Shown here: in pieces, positions 54,626 through 64,000 of the stretch
How positions within the stretch are numbered: the stretch's first letter is position 1
How the letters are laid out: each line of letters opens with the position of its first letter
Assembly: GCA_021234155.1 (NCBI GenBank)
Contig: JAJEKV010000031.1
Coordinates: forward strand, 1,419,614 to 1,483,613
Direction: 5' to 3'
DNA length: 64,000 nucleotides
Source of the DNA: Isoetes taiwanensis
Taxonomy: Eukaryota; Streptophyta; Lycopodiopsida; Isoetales; Isoetaceae
Position numbers and translations under genes: made by a program
The notes under the pieces: generated by a model
Seen by the model: the letters and a program-made list of their open reading frames with translations, nothing else
Database searches by the model: none
What the model was told of the DNA's origin: nothing

Positions 54626-57164
54626 CATACACAGCAGATGATCAAAATGTTGCAGCAGCTAAGGTAGAAGCCTAATTTTTGCATCTTAAATATGCAGACT
54701 TCAGAGAAGCCAAGTAGCTTTAGATTGAAGATGCATTTATAAGGTGGTCTATGGATGTATATATAAGGTGGTCTATGAATAATATATTCAAAAGACTAAC
54801 CAATTGTTTGAGGATGGGGGCCATGATTGACGTATGCTGAAACTGGAATAGTCTTCCACTTCTTAGAATGGTCAATAAACGTTACAATAAAATACAGACT
54901 TAATCTTAGGCTGGAAGCACAATTTTTTTTGAAATCACTAGGTAACCAAATGTGGATTCTATTAGTAAATTATTAAAGGATCCTTATGTTATGTTTTGGG
55001 TGTGTTATATGAGAGAGATGTTTTTTTTTTCAGAAATAAAAAGGCTAAACTAGCAGAACTGCAGGGTTGGGAAGAAGGCTAGGTAGATGTGTTTGTGTTG
55101 AAATAATTTAAATTTCGGCGGCATGCTAAGAGAATATGTATTATTATACGAATGTTACATTGTGCAACACTAGTATTCGTATCCAGGTCAAAAGATAAGA
55201 TCCAGCAACAAAAAAATCCAGGCACCCAAATCCCAAGGAGAAATAGGAACAAGAAGATTTCTGTCATGTGCCTCCCCATCGCGAGGATCTCCGGAAGACC
55301 ATGCGAAGTGGAATTTTCTTAACCTATCAACTTGGACTAAGCACATTGAAACATTGATTATGTTCTCTATTGAGATATATCAAGGAATATCTTATCAAAA
55401 CAGGACCATTAAATAAAAGAATCGAAAGAATTGAAGAGTAAGCAAGCTTGCGCACTAATGAGGTTTGCCATCACTCTCTGACATAAGGGCCACCACTATC
55501 AACATTCTATCACATCTCTAGCATAAAGCCACTAGAACATAAATGGATCACCACTTTGGCACGATGGCCACCACCTATCTTGGTACAAGGGGCCACCACT
55601 TCTTACTTTTTCCATTCAAACAGAACAGGCTTTGGACGAGGGACATCACCCTAGAACTAAGGGAATATAGACACTTGACAAAAGTGCTACCCAAATAACA
55701 TGATGGCATGAATCCAACCTAGACTCAAGGGCCACTAGACAAAAAAATATTCGGATTACTAAAAATGCTCAACCCAGAATGATAACAAGCAAAAGAGAGC
55801 CAAACCACTTTAATTGCAAGAAAAGCTTGAACTAGAATAGACCAACACAATAAAAAAAAAACACATGAAAACACTAAAAGCCATTGAAGCGCGATCATAA
55901 CAAGAGCTCAAAACAACATTTCAAGGCACAAGGGCTACCCCTTAAAACAAGCTACATCCAAACACCATGAAAATTATTGAAAGGGTGACAGACGGAAGAC
56001 AACTAATTAAAGGCAAACTGGAAAAGGTCAATCAAAGGCAAAAAAGGGTGGGAAGGTGGGACATGCGTCTAACTGGGGAGGTGCTCAAATGGCCGATAAG
56101 GACACAACTAGGCTAGATGGGATTAAATATTATGAGGGAAACCCTCAAGTAGCCTCACGAAGCAGATTTATCTGCTAATCTTGAAACACAGATAAATCTC
56201 ACTTCTAGAGCCTAGTCGAGCACACAAACCAAACAACCCTGCTGAAAAAAAGAGGCAGAAAAAGAAAGAAAATACCTAAGTATTAAAAGTGAAACTAAGC
56301 CTTACAAGTGAAATACGAGATTGATAATGTACATGGCTAATGAGGGCCACTAGAAGCCATCTAAGGGTGAAGAAGACACTGACAAAAATAACCATGAACG
56401 CGAAGAAGGAAGAGAGCAATAAAGGAGGCCCCTGACAAAATAGTAGAGATGTGATATGGTAAAAGACCACATGCAAAATAAAAAAGGATGACAACGCTAA
56501 CACCCAAGGCCTTAGCATCAACAACAAAGCAAATAAGCCACGGCCTATAACCTATAACACAGTTAGTACAAACAAAATGCTCTAAAACCTCCAACAGTCC
56601 TCAAAATAACCACCCTGAGCTCCAAAAAATTAACCCATTCAATCAAAAGCAAGCAACCAAACTCATAGTATGGTCTTATACGAACGGAAGTAATAGGTGC
56701 GCACACCGAGATGAGATGCAACCACATAATAGAGCAACAAAGGCATTTAAAATCTCTTTTTCCATATACAAAACGACACAACTAAAATCAATAACATCCA
56801 TCGCAACATCGACAAAAATTTAAAACCTAAAGAACAATCCTTAATACGTGAGTACAGAAAAATGCATAAACAAAGGCCCAAAAAACCATGAGGCTCGTGC
56901 CCTACAGATATGTGGTGAAACAATACATGTGAAAGAGAGAAAATGGAAATCATGTGCCACTAGATCAGTCAAATTGAAAGAAGCAACTTGAGGTATAGTT
57001 CCAAACATCTAATCTTTGGAATGGAAATAATGGATGAACAATCTTAATATCTAGCATTACACAACGAAAAAAGTGCTCTAATACCCCAAAAAATACCCCC
57101 CAAAAATGACTACAGAATCCCCCTTTTTTGTAGAACAATGGGGTATAAAATGATTTTTTGGAAT
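54626..57164. other. Intergenic DNA
   Basis: 'aaggtggtctatg' is repeated at 54741-54777. The word 'ggccaccac' recurs between 55489 and 55600 in a loose array. Several minus-strand frames at 56276-57180 are hydrophobic and lack family patterns; I do not call them genes. Confidence 0.35.
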
Positions 57165-57500
57165 CGGGGTATTTGGCCATAATCCCCCTTTTCCTTATTT
57201 ATAAGATAATACCCTGTTACGTTTGGCCATAATCCCCCTTTCCTCGTTTGTAGAATAATACCCTGTTATATGTGGCCATAATCCCCCCTTTCCTCGTTTG
57301 TAAAATAATACCCTGTTATATATGGCCATAATCCCCCCTTTCCTCGTTTGTAAAATAATACCCTTTTGCATTTGGACATAATCCCCTCTTCTTCATTTGC
57401 AAGATAATACCCTGTTACATTTAACCATAGTCCTCCCTTTCCAAAATAATACCGTGTTAGCCATAATCCCCCCTTTCCCTCGTTTGTATGTTACATTTAG
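57165..57500. repeat. Tandem array, ~51-bp unit, about 6-7 copies
   Basis: The unit is 'ggccataatccccc' then 'ctttcctcgtttgtaaaata' and 'ataccctgttat', with the last copies shortened and diverged. Confidence 0.9.
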
Positions 57501-57886
57501 CTGGTAATTATATTTTTTGGTAACTTTGGTTGCCCATATTTTATGGGCTAGTTGTCCAAATTTCGTATTTAGATTCTAAACTCAGGTCTTTTTTCATTGC
57601 AAAAGAGTTTCAATTCCACTACAGAAGTTTTTCATAGTAAAAACACAGTAGTTCATAGCAAAAACTTGCATTATATTTTATCAAAGCCAAAGTTTGTTAC
57701 ACAGATCACAGTTCACTTCTTGAACTTACTTCAATATTCTATTTGTCTTGTCAACACTAGGAGCTGAGCCAGTAGATAAACTGTTCCGTCCAGTACCTCT
57801 CATCCAACTGGACCTCTCATCCACAGCTTCATACAACAGGCCCAATAGGATAAAGCACAGAAATATGCATGGAAGATAATGGATAC

Positions 57887-58388
57887 CTAGCAATGTTCTT
57901 ACAGCTTCACTTGAAAAATCTATACAAAAATCATGGCAGTGATCAATGAAACTAGCAAGTATATATATCTTAACTAAAATTCCTGCTAAGGCATCATGCT
58001 GTATACAATTTCGCATGAATACCTTAAGGCGTGATTTTCTGTGTCAGCAACGTAAAGAACATTTTTGGCTGCATTATAAGCTAATCCCTGGAAAAGAAAA
58101 ATGAAGAGATTTTAGACCTCTATCCGATGAAAAACCTGAAACAATAGAAGAAGCATAAAGAACAACAAGTTCCACTCTCTTAGAGTGCCTCTCTCTACTC
58201 TCAATTACATCAGATGCAAAATGGCATATTTTCTTACTTAGGAGCTCAAACAGTTCCACGTACAATGAACAATAAAACAATGTGTGATGAGGGAAACCTG
58301 TGGTCGATAAAATGCCGCTGCTTGAAAAGATCCATCCTTAAAACCTTCATCCGAAAAACCTCCAACTTCATCGGAAAGTGGAAGCAGG
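57887..58388 (-). pseudogene. SOQ1-like NHL-repeat exons
   Basis: Three minus-strand exon pieces read on in order. 58388-58298 gives LLPLSDEVGGFSDEGFKDGS then FQAAAFYRPQ (donor gtttcc). 58087-58023 gives GLAYNAAKNVLYVADTENHA then LR (acceptor ccag, donor gtattc). About 57922-57887 gives IDFSSEAVRTLLG (donor gtatcc). This is the NHL beta-propeller sequence 'G..DG....A.F..PQGLAYN...N.LYVADTENHALR.ID...E.V.TL.G' of SOQ1-type chloroplast proteins (HAD hydrolase, thioredoxin-like and NHL domains). The other domains are absent. Introns are retained, so the source is DNA-level capture or a relic, not a retrocopy. Confidence 0.7.
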
Positions 58389-58645
58389 CTGGGATGCAAA
58401 TATTGCCACTTTCATTCCGGCAACACAGTGGCCCGGTATATTACATATGAAATAAACACTAGGAAATTGCAAGGGAACCTCTGTATCGCTTGCCGGAGAA
58501 CTGACAGGAAGCATTATAATCCTCTTCATTAACTTGTATAACTTCATTAATCCGCAAGCATTATAATCCTCTTCACTAACTTGGATGACGCAGTGGGAAG
58601 ATCCATACCTAAGAACTACATTCAAGGAAAAAAAAAACAAAAAAA
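58389..58645 (-). pseudogene. Phytocyanin (blue copper protein) fragment
   Basis: Minus-strand words are LRYGSSHCVIQVSEEDYNAC, SSPASDTEVPLQFPSVYFIC and PGHCVAGMKVAIFAS. This is the cupredoxin pattern '..Y....HNV.QV...DY.AC..SSP......L....YYF.C..PGHC..GMK.AI', including copper ligands Cys, His and Met. The first copper His region is changed (SSHCV). A 40-base internal duplication ('agtgaagaggattataatgc') follows DYNAC. There is no signal peptide. It abuts the SOQ1-like exon without a gap. Confidence 0.7.
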
Positions 58646-58970
58646 CCAAAGATTAGGCGCCGGAGCTAGGGATGGTGACAGAGCTAGGGATGAGTAAAAG
58701 CAGATGCCCTTGTTTCGGCCGCTCAATCCGACCGCTGCACTACTGCTGCACTACTGCTTCCGCCGCTGCTGCAAGGGAAGATCTGGCCGGCGATGAAGCT
58801 TTGAGGCTCTGGCCGGCGATGAAGCTTTGAGGATCTGCAAGGGAAGGCTCTGGCCGGCTTTGAGGAATAATGGCAGGCTGAAGTTATGGCCGGCTGAAGT
58901 TATGGCCTCTTCTTTAAATTTAATGCAATATGCCCGCCTCCCCCCTCCCCTTTTGTTTTTTGAATTTCCC
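58646..58970. other. Intergenic DNA with short direct repeats
   Basis: 'ctctggccggcgatgaagct' occurs twice (58770-58830), and 'gctgaagttatggcc' is also doubled. No gene. Confidence 0.5.
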
Positions 58971-58977
58971 TTTACTC

Positions 58978-59445
58978 TTTTATATGAAAAACCCCGATAT
59001 TCTTAAATAATCCTCTATTATATGGTAATTCCCTTTTTAAACCAGTCCCTCTTTCTTGAAAAAACCCCGATATTCTTAAATAATCCTCTATTATATGGTA
59101 ATTCCCAGTCCTTCTTTCTTGAAAGTACCCCAATCTATCTGAAAGTTCCCTTTTGGCCCAATCCCTCTTTCTTGAAAATACCCCGATGTGCATTTGCAAT
59201 CCCCTATTTCTACTAATTTCCCCCATTAGGATATACCTTTTTTGTTCAAGAATCCTCTGTTTCTACTAATTTTCCCCCATAGCTACTAATTTCCCCCTTA
59301 GGATATACCCTTTTTGTTTAAAAATCCCATGTTTCCCGTCATTTTCCCCTGTAAAGTATACCCTTCTATTCAAAAATTCTCCATTGCAAAGAAAATAACT
59401 CATTGCTCTCAAGTCCCCCAGTTCCTCAATGGGGGATTTTCCAGG
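58978..59445. repeat. Degenerate tandem array, ~75-80 bp unit
   Basis: 'gaaaaaccccgatattctta' with 'aataatcctctattatatgg' occurs at 58986 and 59059, with more diverged units to about 59400 ('gaaaataccccgatgtgcat', 'aggatatacc...tttttgtt'). The minus frames here are repeat products. Confidence 0.7.
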
Positions 59446-59472
59446 GGATTTGAGCATTTTTTTCGTTGTGTT

Positions 59473-59623
59473 ATAACAGGGGGTTGCTTTTGTATTTTTG
59501 TACGTTTTTCCCTAAGGTTTTTATATGATTTCGTGGTGTATTGTCGTGGATGTACTAATGCATACATCTAGAGTTCTAGAGTGCGCATACGCATTTCTTA
59601 TTTTTTATGGCACTTGCCAATGG
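59473..59623. repeat. Dispersed repeat A, copy 2
   Basis: Pairs with 161-304. It leads directly into the tetraspanin fragment. Confidence 0.6.
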
Positions 59624-59739
59624 TTTAACCCCTTAAAAAAAAAAACCCCGATTCATCGCATGCAAATCTCGAGAGGTTTTGCTTTAGGGTTCCACTCTTC
59701 CACTGGGGTATTTTAGGGTGCCCTTGATTTTTCTACTAG

Positions 59740-60090
59740 GAATAGCATGATCAATCAAAACGGGCGAGCTTACATTTTTTTCCCATCCCAAGTTTATGTT
59801 CATCCTCATTTTACTCTTGTTTTGCTTCACGGTATTTGCTTTCGTTGTCACAAACAAAGGCGCCGGCCATGCCCTTTCTGGCAAAGGTTTCAAAGATTAC
59901 AGGCTTGGAGATTATTCCACTTGGCTCCAGAGAAGGGTCGAAAAGATTAGAAGCTGCCTTTCTGATGTTAAAGTATGTCAAAATCGGCGTAAGATTATCC
60001 GGCGTAAAAACGGTTTGATAAGGCTAAACTTTCACCTCTTCAGGTATGTGGAAAGAAAGATTTATTCAATAACTCAGTAATCTAATTTGG
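59740..60090 (+). pseudogene. Tetraspanin fragment (plant TET8-like)
   Basis: The frame at 59796 reads MFILILLLFCFTVFAFVVTN (third membrane segment), then GAGHALSGKGFKDYRLGDYS, TWLQRRVEK and IRSCLSDVKVCQ. This is the start of the large extracellular loop of plant tetraspanins, with a short deletion where 'NW..I' should follow RV. The usual protein is about 270 residues; only about 65 are visible. Plant tetraspanins organise membrane microdomains. Confidence 0.75.
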
Positions 60091-60285
60091 CACCCATGTC
60101 ACGGAATGCTTGTCTGGGAAAAGATTAGAAGTCTGCCTTTTCGATGCTAAAGTATGTCAAAATCAAGCGAAGATTATCCGACGTAAGAACAGTTTGATAA
60201 GGCTAAACTTTCACCTCTTCAGGTATGTGGAAAGAATGTCAGACTTATTCAATAACTCAGTAATCTAATTTGGCACCCATGTCAT
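59930..60285. repeat. Tandem duplication of the tetraspanin tail, offset about 180 bp
   Basis: 'aaaagattagaagctgcctt' to 'taatttggcacccatgtcacgg' (59940-60102) recurs at 60119-60285 with small indels ('gaagctgcc/gaagtctgcc'). Confidence 0.8.
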
Positions 60286-61621
60286 GGTCTGCTTGTCTGC
60301 CACAGAAATGCGAAAAGCCTATTCAAGCTGGTAAATGAATGGCATTTTAGGGTTTTTGTTGCTGCCGTGAGCTTCTCATCGAATGCTCCAGACTTTGCAT
60401 CTGAGATTTATTCTATTGTGAATGTTCATTCTTGTGACAGACCTATGCTTACCAAGTACGTTTTGTTTTGTACTGGACACCATGCTTGCCAAGTATGTTT
60501 TTTTTTCCTGTACTGGGCACCAAAGTATTGCAAAGCTTCTGTTGATGTTTGCTTTTGCTTTGTTCGGATTAGAGGAAGAAAGTGCACTTAGAATAATTTC
60601 CAAGTTAGATGCTAGTTGCTTTTTAGCTGTCTCACACTTACTAGTACTGTTTGTGTCTCAGGACTATTACATCCGATATCTTGATGGGTGCACCATGAAT
60701 TCTGAGGCTGAACCATAAATTCTGAGTCTGAACAACAAAGGGCAAATAAAATGCCTAGAAGCTGCAATAGAGCACTGCATCTCTGAGGTATCTAGGATTC
60801 CATTTATATCATTTTCATTCCTCTGTCAGTTTAAAAATTGTAACCCTTGCCTTGGTATATTCAGGGCGTGAGGGTGCAATTGTGTGTTCAGATAGAGTGG
60901 GTTTGTTATTAGAAGCGAGACATCTGTTTTGAGAAAATGGGTTGTGCGTAACCCGCGCCAATGTTATCATGCACGATCCATGGAAATGAATGTATTTTAA
61001 AATGAATGTATTTTACGTGACTGATGCTGAAGAAAATCCTGTTAACATGCAAGATCAGGGCTTCAACTCTCTATTACCCATTTTTTCCTTTATCTTGCTA
61101 TTTAATGTAGAACCTGGTACATGTTTCTGAGATCTAGTAGGAATACCACATTTTGAAATATTTATTCTTTTGGGTGTTAAACAAGCTTCTTTGGTATTTC
61201 AGTCTGGCATGCATTGTTTTCATTAATCTGATTTACGCTACCAAATTTATAAGCATTCGTAGATAAATGTCGTGCATGTCCTATTGCATTGCTTGCCTTT
61301 TTCGTGCTTCATATTCCACTGGTTGGTAATGTTTACTTTGCATACTTGTTATGGTAGTATAGATATTTCACACTACAGTGGATGTTTGATGCTACAGTAT
61401 TCGCTATGCCATGCATATTCAATATGTTTATAATGATGCTACAGTATTTGCTATGCCATGTAAGTTCAATAAATTGTGGCAATATGTTGATATCTCTATC
61501 AATTCTCACATAATAATTATATGATGAAAATTATGCAAGTGTTTGGTTTGTATTAAATGCTTTTCTATTTTTTTCATCAATCTTTACACAATTCCTAAGG
61601 CCATTAAAGTTTTCCTCCTTT
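60286..61621. other. Intergenic DNA
   Basis: 'tgctacagtattcgctatgcc' is doubled near 61391-61455, and 'tactgg(a/g)caccatgcttgcc' words are doubled near 60470-60520. No gene recognised, although an open frame 60422-60718 exists. Confidence 0.3.
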
Positions 61622-61918
61622 GTTAGGGCCCGAAGGGCCAAATTTTTTTTTTAGTATACCTATCAACACATAACTACCATTAACATTAATTAATACAAAC
61701 CATTGCATTCCACAGTTAAAAATAAAATTCCCCCTTAAACCCCCTTTGGTTTGGGTGCATATTAATACAAACCATTGCATTCCACACTTAAAAATAAAAT
61801 TCCCCCTTAAACCCCCTTTGGTTTGAGTGCATATTAATACAAACCATTGCATTCCACACTTAAAAATAAAGGTCCCCCTTAAACCCCCTTTGGTTTGGGT
61901 GCATATTCACACGGGGGG
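61622..61918. repeat. Dispersed repeat B, copy 2, with three tandem 62-bp units
   Basis: Same ends as 1969-2120. The block 'aatacaaaccattgcattcc' to 'cccctttggtttgggtgcat' is present three times. Confidence 0.75.
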
Positions 61919-62159
61919 AATACTTGTAAAAAGGATGCTAACAGAGCAAATTCCTAAACTAAAACTAGTTCCAAGAAGCAATATGGTTATTATTGTGCAT
62001 ACTATTGTGGTCTTAGAAGGTGCAACTCAATTTAAATAAACAAGGCAAAAGTTTTAAATGCGACTTTAACCATAAACTTCCCAGGAACCTATATACAGTA
62101 TTGAAGTCGTATTTAATTAAAGTGGGACAAATCTCGAATTTTGGGACTCCTTGAAAAAT

Positions 62160-62540
62160 GGGACTCATAAAAAAAAAAAAAAAAAAGGGGAGGGAGAGGG
62201 GGGGGGAGGGGGAGAGGGAGGAGCAAAGGGCAAAGGAGGAGGGGGGAGGGAGATGGGGCACCTTGATAAGGAGAAGGGTAGGAGGAGAAACAGGGAGGGG
62301 CACACGTTGAAGAGAGGAAGGGGATAAGTTGGAAGAAGGGGCAGGGGCAGGGATGGGAGAGGAGAGCAAAAGGGCAAAGGAGGAGAGGGAGGGGATAAGT
62401 TGGAAGAAGGGGGAAGGAAGGGGGGGAGCAAAGAGGCAAAAGAGGAGGGGGAGGGGCAAATGGGGAGGAGCAAAGGAGGAGCGGGAGGGGCAAAGGGGGG
62501 CAAGCCCGCTCCTCCCCCTCCAAAAAAAAAAAAAAAAAAA
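62160..62540 (+). repeat. Homopurine, G-rich low-complexity tract between A-runs
   Basis: About 340 bases are almost only A and G on this strand, with many GGGG runs. An 18-base A-run lies on the left and a 20-base A-run on the right. Partial repeats such as 'gggataagttggaagaaggg' occur. Large frames on the minus strand (Pro/Leu/Ser only) are products of the composition. Confidence 0.88.
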
Positions 62541-63480
62541 AAGTATTAATTATTAATATATAATGAATAATTAATTAAGCTAATTAGATAATTAATCAAA
62601 TAAATAAATTAAATTAATCTATTGATAAAATAATCAAATATAAATTAATAATCAAGTATAAATTAAATTAAATCAATAATAGAAACCTTTCTCGACCCAC
62701 TAGTCGAGAAGGCAATCTAATTCCAGCACCAAACACCAAAAAAGCACCGTGACAGAGGCAAGAGGCAGCAAACCAAAATCACCAAAATCCAGCACTTCAT
62801 AAGGAACTTCCTCCACAGGAAGCAAAACGTGCGTGCAAAGTTATTAGCTTTTATGGGCGTTCGAGCCTCGGATGACGGCCTCCATTTTTTGCACAGAGCT
62901 ACATTTGTAGATTGCCAGTCTACAAATGCCAGTCTACAGAGCTAACTTAGCACTTACTTGCATGCAACTCCAGTTCTGGCAGACCTCCAGTTCGTGGTAT
63001 GATGCCATATATTCTCTTGTACTGTCGCTTACCGCCATTTAGGATGTGGCTGCAGGATCATCACCGGCCGATTTCATCACCGGCATTAGGAGCTTTAGCA
63101 AAAACTGTTTCTCTTGCCGCTCAGGAAAATACCGCAGCTGCTGGAGGTTTGGATATGTATCGTGCTGTAGAGATCAGAGGAAATATTGGCTCTCGTTAAT
63201 TTGTTTGTTCTTACATAAACATAAGAAGAATACAGCTTAGTTTACATATTACCTGTAGCTCTGAAAATGCCCGTTGTTGCGTCAGATCTTTCTTTCTGAG
63301 TTCTTCTCAGCCTTCTCTGAGTTCGGCCTTCTCTGGTTGCGGAGAAAATGGTCTGATCATCATCGGCCTTCGTCATCGGCCTCAGATAGGCCTTGTTTCA
63401 GATCGAAGGCAGCGCAGCTGCAGAATGGAACGGTTAGATCAAGCAGATTTGGCTATGGCGGACTCCAACCTTTTTATTGA
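62541..63480. other. AT-rich DNA, then unassigned sequence
   Basis: 62541-62690 consists of 'ttaatta/aaataaat' words. 63000-63480 has short frames and repeated 'tcggcctt' words but no family recognised. Confidence 0.3.
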
Positions 63481-63487
63481 ACTGGAT

Positions 63488-64000
63488 ATGGCGGTTCCTT
63501 TGCAATGCGAGAATAGAAAGGGCCATCACAGGCATTCTAAATCTTTAGAGTTCTCGAGATTTTGAGTTTGGCATTTCTTTTCCGGTAGCAGGGCATCTAG
63601 GAGCAAATGATTACTCGCCGGCAGATGATCTTTTCTACAAAGGAAAGCTTCTTCCCCTGTATTTGCCTCCCCGTTTACAAATGGTTCAGAATATTGAGCA
63701 AACTGACGATCCTAGATATAATTCTGCTTTCACATTTTCTTGCCGCTATCAAGGATCTGCTATGCTCCAGCTTGCATCCGGCCCCTTGAAGTTTGCTCAT
63801 TGCGATTACATGCCTAATCCAAGCGTCCTGATCGATCTTGCTTTTCGCTTCATCTGCGCTTTCCAAGCTAGCCCTAACTCAGATAAAATTTGGCATGGGT
63901 TAAACCTAGCTCTCCAGATTCGGCCTTTCATCATCGGCCTTCAGAATCGGCTTCAAAATCGGTGGAGGCCTTTAGAATCGGCTTCAGATTGGGCGAACTG
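63488..64000 (+). pseudogene. Membrane-associated kinase regulator (MAKR)-like gene, 5' part, runs off the window
   Basis: The ATG at 63488 gives MAVPLQCENRKGHHRHSKSL then EF, followed by a one-base frame break near 63555. The frame continues FEFGISFPVAGHLGANDYSP and ADDLFYKGKLLPLYLPPRLQ, then MVQ. The last part is the signature 'SPADELFYKG.LLPL.LPPRLQMVQ' of MAKR/BKI1-like proteins, which act at the plasma membrane on receptor kinases. The frame stays open to the window end. After about 63760 the sequence, ending in TCGGCCTTCAGAATCGG repeats, no longer resembles the family. Confidence 0.6.

Noticed and set aside
56276-57180. Several hydrophobic minus-strand frames
   Set aside because: Short, overlapping, without family words or conserved order; AT-rich chance frames.
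57165-57500. Regular repeats considered as a CRISPR array
   Set aside because: Units are head to tail without unique spacers, and the DNA is eukaryotic.
62013-62523. Long Pro/Leu/Ser-rich minus-strand frames
   Set aside because: They are translations of a homopurine/homopyrimidine tract; any frame would stay open.

Overview
Organism and overall character. This is plant nuclear DNA. It holds spliced plant-family genes (a CYP71-clan cytochrome P450, a class III peroxidase, phytocyanin, tetraspanin, a SOQ1-like NHL protein), plant-type Ty1/copia, Ty3/gypsy, L1 and Helitron elements, and long AT-rich spacers. A microbial-type terpene synthase-like fragment (31.86-32.25 kb) belongs to a family best known from ferns, lycophytes and bryophytes, so a large-genome non-seed plant or a gymnosperm is my guess; the species cannot be fixed from this sequence. 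Almost every reading frame is broken by stops or frameshifts. Some breaks look like real decay, and many look like consensus errors at CTG/CAG/CCG sites. || Main result. At 4.23-7.74 kb a 1.58-kb LTR with matching TGTGACG/CGTCACA ends and a tRNA-iMet primer-binding site is followed, in the place of gag, by a ~400-codon reading frame. It starts with MARTKQTAR, the first nine residues of histone H3. It continues through a long Glu/Lys/Arg-rich segment and ends in a clear histone H3 fold with some CENH3-like residues. This copy is decayed (two stops, two frameshifts) and no 3' LTR is visible, but a histone H3 or CENH3-like protein carried as retroelement cargo is the most unusual thing here. || Layout. 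0-4.2 kb: repeats and unassigned DNA. 4.2-7.7 kb: the LTR/H3-like unit. 7.9-9.3 kb: exon-like remnants on the minus strand. 9.5-12.0 kb: 5'-truncated L1 with a 14-bp target duplication. 12.5-16.9 kb: LINE ORF1 fragment and scrambled Ty3/gypsy remnants. 16.9-23.3 kb: a minus-strand LINE of a non-L1 type with a (TATTC)n tail, interrupted by a 509-bp hAT-type element with 8-bp target duplications. 23.3-27.1 kb: minisatellites, an unknown Cys-rich frame and a gypsy integrase remnant. 27.2-34.0 kb: diverged direct repeats flanking a P450 gene and a terpene-synthase-like fragment. 35.3-41.2 kb: Ty1/copia with both LTRs plus a second primer-binding site and gag start after the 3' LTR. 43.5-46.5 kb: tandem duplications and TRM82/WDR4-like exons. 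47.7-52.4 kb: decayed Helitron (Rep plus Pif1-like helicase). 52.4-64 kb: repeats and fragments of peroxidase, SOQ1-like, phytocyanin, tetraspanin and membrane-associated kinase regulator-like genes. || How parts relate. The window is mainly a nest of transposable elements with captured or decayed host gene pieces, not a working pathway. The P450 is the host gene closest to intact. Calls are from reading the sequence; no database search was possible.
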